Assembly (NCBI RefSeq): GCF_900129455.1
Contig: NZ_FQVU01000003.1
Span: forward strand, 310,001 to 374,000
From: Jatrophihabitans endophyticus
GTDB lineage: Bacteria; Actinomycetota; Actinomycetes; Mycobacteriales; Jatrophihabitantaceae
Direction: 5' to 3'
Length of the DNA stretch: 64,000 bases
Made by a program: the position numbers and the translations under genes. Below the pieces are notes generated by a model. The model was not told the origin of the DNA. It did not search any database and worked only from the letters and a program-made list of their open reading frames with translations. Below, one piece after another: positions 61,161-64,000 of the stretch (its first letter is position 1; each line of letters opens with the position of its first letter).

Positions 61161-62333
61161 ATGACAGCACCGCACAACTACCTCGCGGTCATCAAGGTCG
61201 TCGGTGTCGGCGGCGGTGGCGTGAACGCCGTCAACCGGATGATCGAGGTCGGCCTCAAGGGCGTCGAGTTCATCGCGGTCAACACCGACGCGCAGGCGCT
61301 GCTGATGAGCGACGCCGACGTCAAGCTCGACGTCGGTCGCGAGCTCACCCGCGGCCTCGGCGCCGGTGCGCAGCCCGACGTCGGCCGCAAGGCCGCCGAG
61401 GACCACCGCGACGAGATCGAGGAGGTCCTCAAGGGTGCCGACATGGTGTTCGTGACCGCCGGCGAGGGCGGCGGCACCGGCACCGGCGGCGCGCCGGTCA
61501 TCGCGAGCATCGCCCGCAAGCTCGGCGCGCTGACGATCGGCGTCGTCACCCGGCCGTTCAGCTTCGAGGGCAAGAAGCGTGCCAACCAGGCCGACGAGGG
61601 CATCGACGCGCTGCGCAACGAGTGCGACACCCTCATCGTCATCCCGAACGACCGGCTGCTGCAGATCAGCGAGCACAACGTCTCGGTCATGGACGCCTTC
61701 CGCAGCGCCGACCAGGTGCTGCTCTCCGGCGTCCAGGGCATCACCGACCTGATCACCACGCCGGGGCTGATCAACCTCGACTTCGCCGACGTCAAGTCGG
61801 TCATGAGCGGGGCCGGGTCCGCCCTCATGGGCATCGGCGCCGCCCGCGGCGACAACCGGGCCCGGCAGGCGGCCGAGATCGCCATCGCCAGCCCGCTGCT
61901 CGAGGCCAGCATGGACGGCGCGCACGGCGTGCTGCTGTCGATCTACGGCGGCTCCGACCTCGGCCTGTTCGAGATCAACGAGGCGGCCACGCTGGTCGCC
62001 GAGGCCGCGCACCCGGACGCCAACATCATCTTCGGTGCCGTCATCGACGACACCCTGGGCGACGAGGTCAAGGTGACGGTGATCGCCGCGGGCTTCGACT
62101 CGGGCCAGCTGCCCTACAAGAAGGTCGACATCCGGCGGGAGCCGGCGGCGCAGAACCGCTCGGGCGGCGGATCGAGCGCGGTGCAGGCCGAGGCCCCGAC
62201 GACGCCGTACCAGGCGCCCGCCGAGGCCACCCGGGCCGAGATCCCGTCCGCCGCGGCGGCGGCCAACGGCGCGCGCCGCGGCTCGCTCGACCTCGACGAC
62301 GACCTCGACGTGCCCGACTTCCTCAAGTCCTGA
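61161..62333 (+). CDS. ftsZ: Cell division GTPase FtsZ
   Basis: This tubulin homologue polymerises into the Z ring. The 390-aa protein has the nucleotide-binding [16 protein letters not shown], the tubulin signature [16 protein letters not shown], the synergy loop [13 protein letters not shown], and a variable linker (about 320-375). The conserved tail DVPDFLKS docks SepF and other partners. The ATG at 61161 has AGGAG at 61148-61152 eight bases upstream. It is separated from ftsQ by a promoter region and followed by yggS. The laccase-like yfiH gene that often follows ftsZ is missing here. Confidence 0.97.
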   Translation: MTAPHNYLAVIKVVGVGGGGVNAVNRMIEVGLKGVEFIAVNTDAQALLMSDADVKLDVGRELTRGLGAGAQPDVGRKAAEDHRDEIEEVLKGADMVFVTAGEGGGTGTGGAPVIASIARKLGALTIGVVTRPFSFEGKKRANQADEGIDALRNECDTLIVIPNDRLLQISEHNVSVMDAFRSADQVLLSGVQGITDLITTPGLINLDFADVKSVMSGAGSALMGIGAARGDNRARQAAEIAIASPLLEASMDGAHGVLLSIYGGSDLGLFEINEAATLVAEAAHPDANIIFGAVIDDTLGDEVKVTVIAAGFDSGQLPYKKVDIRREPAAQNRSGGGSSAVQAEAPTTPYQAPAEATRAEIPSAAAAANGARRGSLDLDDDLDVPDFLKS

Positions 62334-62390
62334 TCGTCGGCGGTGCGCCCGCGCACCGCCGACCCGAGCAACGACAGGTGGCGCAGCACC

Positions 62391-63125
62391 GTGACCCCGC
62401 ACGGCGGCGAGCGTGATGCCGAGATCGTCGGCGCCCTCGGCGCGGTCCGCGCCCGGATCGCGCGCGCGTGCCAGGACGCGGGGCGCGACCCGCAGTCGGT
62501 GACCCTCGTCGCGGTGACCAAGACGCGCCCCGCGAGCGACGTCGCCGTGCTGGCCCGCCTCGGCGTCCACGACGTCGGGGAGAGCAAGGACCAGGAGGCG
62601 CGCGCGAAGATCGCCGAGCTCGGCGACCTCGGCGTCGATCCGGCCGCCCTGCGCTGGCACGTCGTCGGCCAGCTGCAGTCCAACAAGGCCCGCAGCGTCG
62701 TCTCCTACGCCCATGCCGTGCACTCGCTCGACCGCCCGAAGCTCGTCCGCGCCCTCGCCGACGCCGTCGACGCCGCGGGGGGACGTGACGAGCCGCTGCA
62801 CGTCTTCGTCCAGGTGAGCCTGGACGGCGACCCGCAGCGCGGCGGGGTGCCGCAGGCCGGTCTCGCCGAGCTGGTCGACGCCGTCGCCGCCCGCCCGCAG
62901 CTTCGCCTGCGTGGCCTCATGGCCGTCCCGCCGCGCGGGGAGGACCCGCAGCGTGCGTTCGCACGGCTGGCCGAGCTGGCGGCCGGTGTGCGGGCCGACC
63001 ACCCGCGGGCGGACGCGCTCTCGGCCGGCATGAGCGACGACCTCGACGCAGCGGTGCGGCACGGGGCGACACATGTGCGTGTCGGCTCGGCGTTGCTCGG
63101 CCGTCGGGACCCCGTTTTCGGCTAG
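62391..63125 (+). CDS. yggS: YggS-family pyridoxal phosphate homeostasis protein
   Basis: This is a PLP-binding protein of 244 aa with an alanine racemase-like barrel and no second domain. It is thought to buffer PLP and balance vitamin B6. The cofactor Lys is in [12 protein letters not shown], and family motifs include [20 protein letters not shown] and [23 protein letters not shown]. The GTG at 62391 fits the family N-terminus and has AGGTGG eight bases upstream. A GTG at 62343 would add 16 residues. It follows ftsZ by 57 bp. Its stop TAG overlaps the -10 of sepF. Confidence 0.85.
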   Translation: MTPHGGERDAEIVGALGAVRARIARACQDAGRDPQSVTLVAVTKTRPASDVAVLARLGVHDVGESKDQEARAKIAELGDLGVDPAALRWHVVGQLQSNKARSVVSYAHAVHSLDRPKLVRALADAVDAAGGRDEPLHVFVQVSLDGDPQRGGVPQAGLAELVDAVAARPQLRLRGLMAVPPRGEDPQRAFARLAELAAGVRADHPRADALSAGMSDDLDAAVRHGATHVRVGSALLGRRDPVFG

Positions 63126-63128
63126 CGT
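63123..63128 (+). promoter_or_regulatory. -10 element (TAGCGT) for sepF
   Basis: TAGCGT starts with the yggS stop codon and lies 43 bases before the sepF ATG, which has AGGAGG four bases upstream. Confidence 0.45.
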
Positions 63129-63171
63129 CCGATCCGACTCAAGTCAGTGTCACGGTTCACCAGGAGGACCA

Positions 63172-63708
63172 ATGCCCGGAGCGATGCACCGTATGGGCGT
63201 CTATCTCGGTCTCGTCGAGGACGACGAGTACGCCGACGCCGACGGCTACGGGCAGGCGGCCGAGCGGGCGCCGGCTCGTCGCGACGACCACGCCGAGCCG
63301 CGCTACGGGCGCGAGACCCACGCCGAGTACTCGCGCGAGCTCGACCGTGACCACCGTGAGCAGCGCGACTTCCGCGACGCGGGCGACTACGACGACGCCC
63401 AGGTCGGCTACGCCGACGACTTCGCCGGCCCGTCGTACCAGATCACCGCGCTGCATCCGCGCACGTACAACGAGGCGCGCACCATCGGCGAGCACTTCCG
63501 CAAGAGCACGCCGGTGATCATGAACCTGTCCGAGATGGACGACGCGGACGCGAAACGACTCGTCGACTTCGCCGCCGGGCTCACCTTCGGCCTGCACGGG
63601 CGCATCGAGCGGGTCACCGCCAAGGTGTTCCTGCTCAGCCCGCACAACGTGAGCGTGACCGCCCAGGACAAGCAGCGCATCGAGAACGGCTTCTTCAACC
63701 AGAGCTGA
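63172..63708 (+). CDS. sepF: Cell division protein SepF
   Basis: This is the membrane-binding adaptor that tethers FtsZ in actinobacteria lacking FtsA. The 178-aa protein starts with the amphipathic [18 protein letters not shown], continues with an acidic and Arg-rich linker (about 20-85), and ends in the SepF core. That core includes [39 protein letters not shown] (seen in segments) and [14 protein letters not shown]. The ATG at 63172 follows AGGAGG at 63162-63167. FtsZ, with its matching C-terminal peptide, is encoded 0.8 kb upstream. It is followed by a short inverted repeat and then yggT. Confidence 0.93.
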   Translation: MPGAMHRMGVYLGLVEDDEYADADGYGQAAERAPARRDDHAEPRYGRETHAEYSRELDRDHREQRDFRDAGDYDDAQVGYADDFAGPSYQITALHPRTYNEARTIGEHFRKSTPVIMNLSEMDDADAKRLVDFAAGLTFGLHGRIERVTAKVFLLSPHNVSVTAQDKQRIENGFFNQS

Positions 63709-63748
63709 TCCGGTCACCCGGTCCGCGATGACGAACGTCCGGCGACGG

Positions 63749-63772
63749 CCTGGCACCATTGACGGTGCCGGG
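63749..63772 (+). terminator. Short inverted repeat after sepF
   Basis: GGCACC at 63752-63757 pairs with GGTGCC at 63764-63769, extended by three pairs including one wobble. There is no T-tract, so it may be only a weak terminator. Confidence 0.4.
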
Positions 63773-63850
63773 CCGTTGTCCGGTCACCGGTGGCCGCGTT
63801 GACGGCGCAGGCGGTGCGCCCGAGGCGCACCCGACGGAAGGACACGTGCG

Positions 63851-64000
63851 ATGGCGCTGCTCTGGGGCGTCGTCGGCTATGCCCTGTGGGTCTACATCCT
63901 GCTCGTCCTGGCGCGCGTCGTCGTCGAGTGGGTGCGGCAGTTCGCGCGGTCCTGGCGCCCGGCGGGCACCGCGGCGATCGGCGTGGAACTGGTCTACTCG
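63851..64000 (+). CDS. yggT: YggT-family membrane protein (3' end outside the window)
   Basis: The visible 50 codons start at an ATG preceded by GGAAGGA at 63836-63842. The sequence ALLWGVVGYALWVYILLVLARVVVEWV is the first membrane helix of a YggT family protein, and the following polar RQFARSWRPAG matches its loop. Family members are about 90-100 aa with two membrane helices. The gene sits directly after sepF, as in other actinobacteria (Rv2146c), where DivIVA/Wag31 comes next. The frame continues beyond the window end and the C-terminal part cannot be judged. Confidence 0.75.
   Translation, partial: MALLWGVVGYALWVYILLVLARVVVEWVRQFARSWRPAGTAAIGVELVYS

Overview
The window is a gene-dense, very G+C-rich chromosomal segment from an actinomycete. 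GTG starts, 4-base ATGA/GTGA gene overlaps, leaderless promoters, meso-DAP-type murein genes and PIM biosynthesis all fit this. From memory, the gene order is broadly collinear with the Mycobacterium tuberculosis Rv2190c-to-Rv2145c region. The carotenoid genes, PPi-type phosphofructokinase and ROK glucokinase point to a non-mycobacterial lineage, perhaps near Frankiales/Jatrophihabitantales or pseudonocardias. That placement is inference. I saw no tRNA, rRNA, CRISPR array, transposase or phage module.

Layout. 1-5551: a c-di-AMP riboswitch controlling an NlpC/P60 wall peptidase, a lipoprotein metallopeptidase, the PIM mannosyltransferase pimB and a long-chain acyl-CoA synthetase. 5552-9533: SRPBCC protein, ArsA-like ATPase, small CxxCxxC protein, ROK glucokinase and a degenerate EEP-fold protein. 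9534-18925: a 1088-residue secreted beta-sandwich repeat protein, membrane proteins, an esterase, plsC, oligoribonuclease-like RNase AS, PPi-dependent phosphofructokinase and a lipoprotein. 18994-24405: class II DAHP synthase, threonine aldolase, a second DAHP synthase (type I-beta), a DUF559 nuclease-like gene flanked by two copies of a 54-bp stem-loop, and endonuclease IV. 24418-33486: PASTA kinase PknL, two methyltransferases, an Rv2175c-like DNA-binding protein, a carotenoid block (crtYc-crtYd facing crtB-crtI), metF, a GNAT enzyme and a small membrane protein.

33493-40679: assimilatory sulfate reduction (leader peptide-sir-cysH) divergent from siroheme synthase, then an SOS box in front of HEPN-like protein, methyltransferase and DNA polymerase IV, then a DUF3040 membrane protein. 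40680-45737: tandem repeats, then a MoxR-DUF58-transglutaminase operon on the minus strand. 45738-64000: the division and cell wall cluster mraZ-rsmH-ftsL-ftsI-murE-murF-mraY-murD-ftsW-murG-murC-ftsQ-ftsZ-yggS-sepF-yggT, which runs off the end.

How the genes work together. The 3' third makes lipid II and builds the septum. MraZ probably represses its own promoter through three GTGGG repeats spaced 10 bp apart. Siroheme synthase supplies the cofactor for the sulfite reductase it faces. PknL, the NlpC/P60 peptidase and PimB add envelope control and envelope lipid functions. The most unusual items are the hairpin-flanked DUF559 cassette, the LexA-type box ahead of a HEPN-methyltransferase-dinB group, a 15-bp tandem repeat inside ftsI, the two neighbouring DAHP synthases of different classes, and a set of about 14 starts lying 6-9 bases after a -10 hexamer (leaderless transcription).
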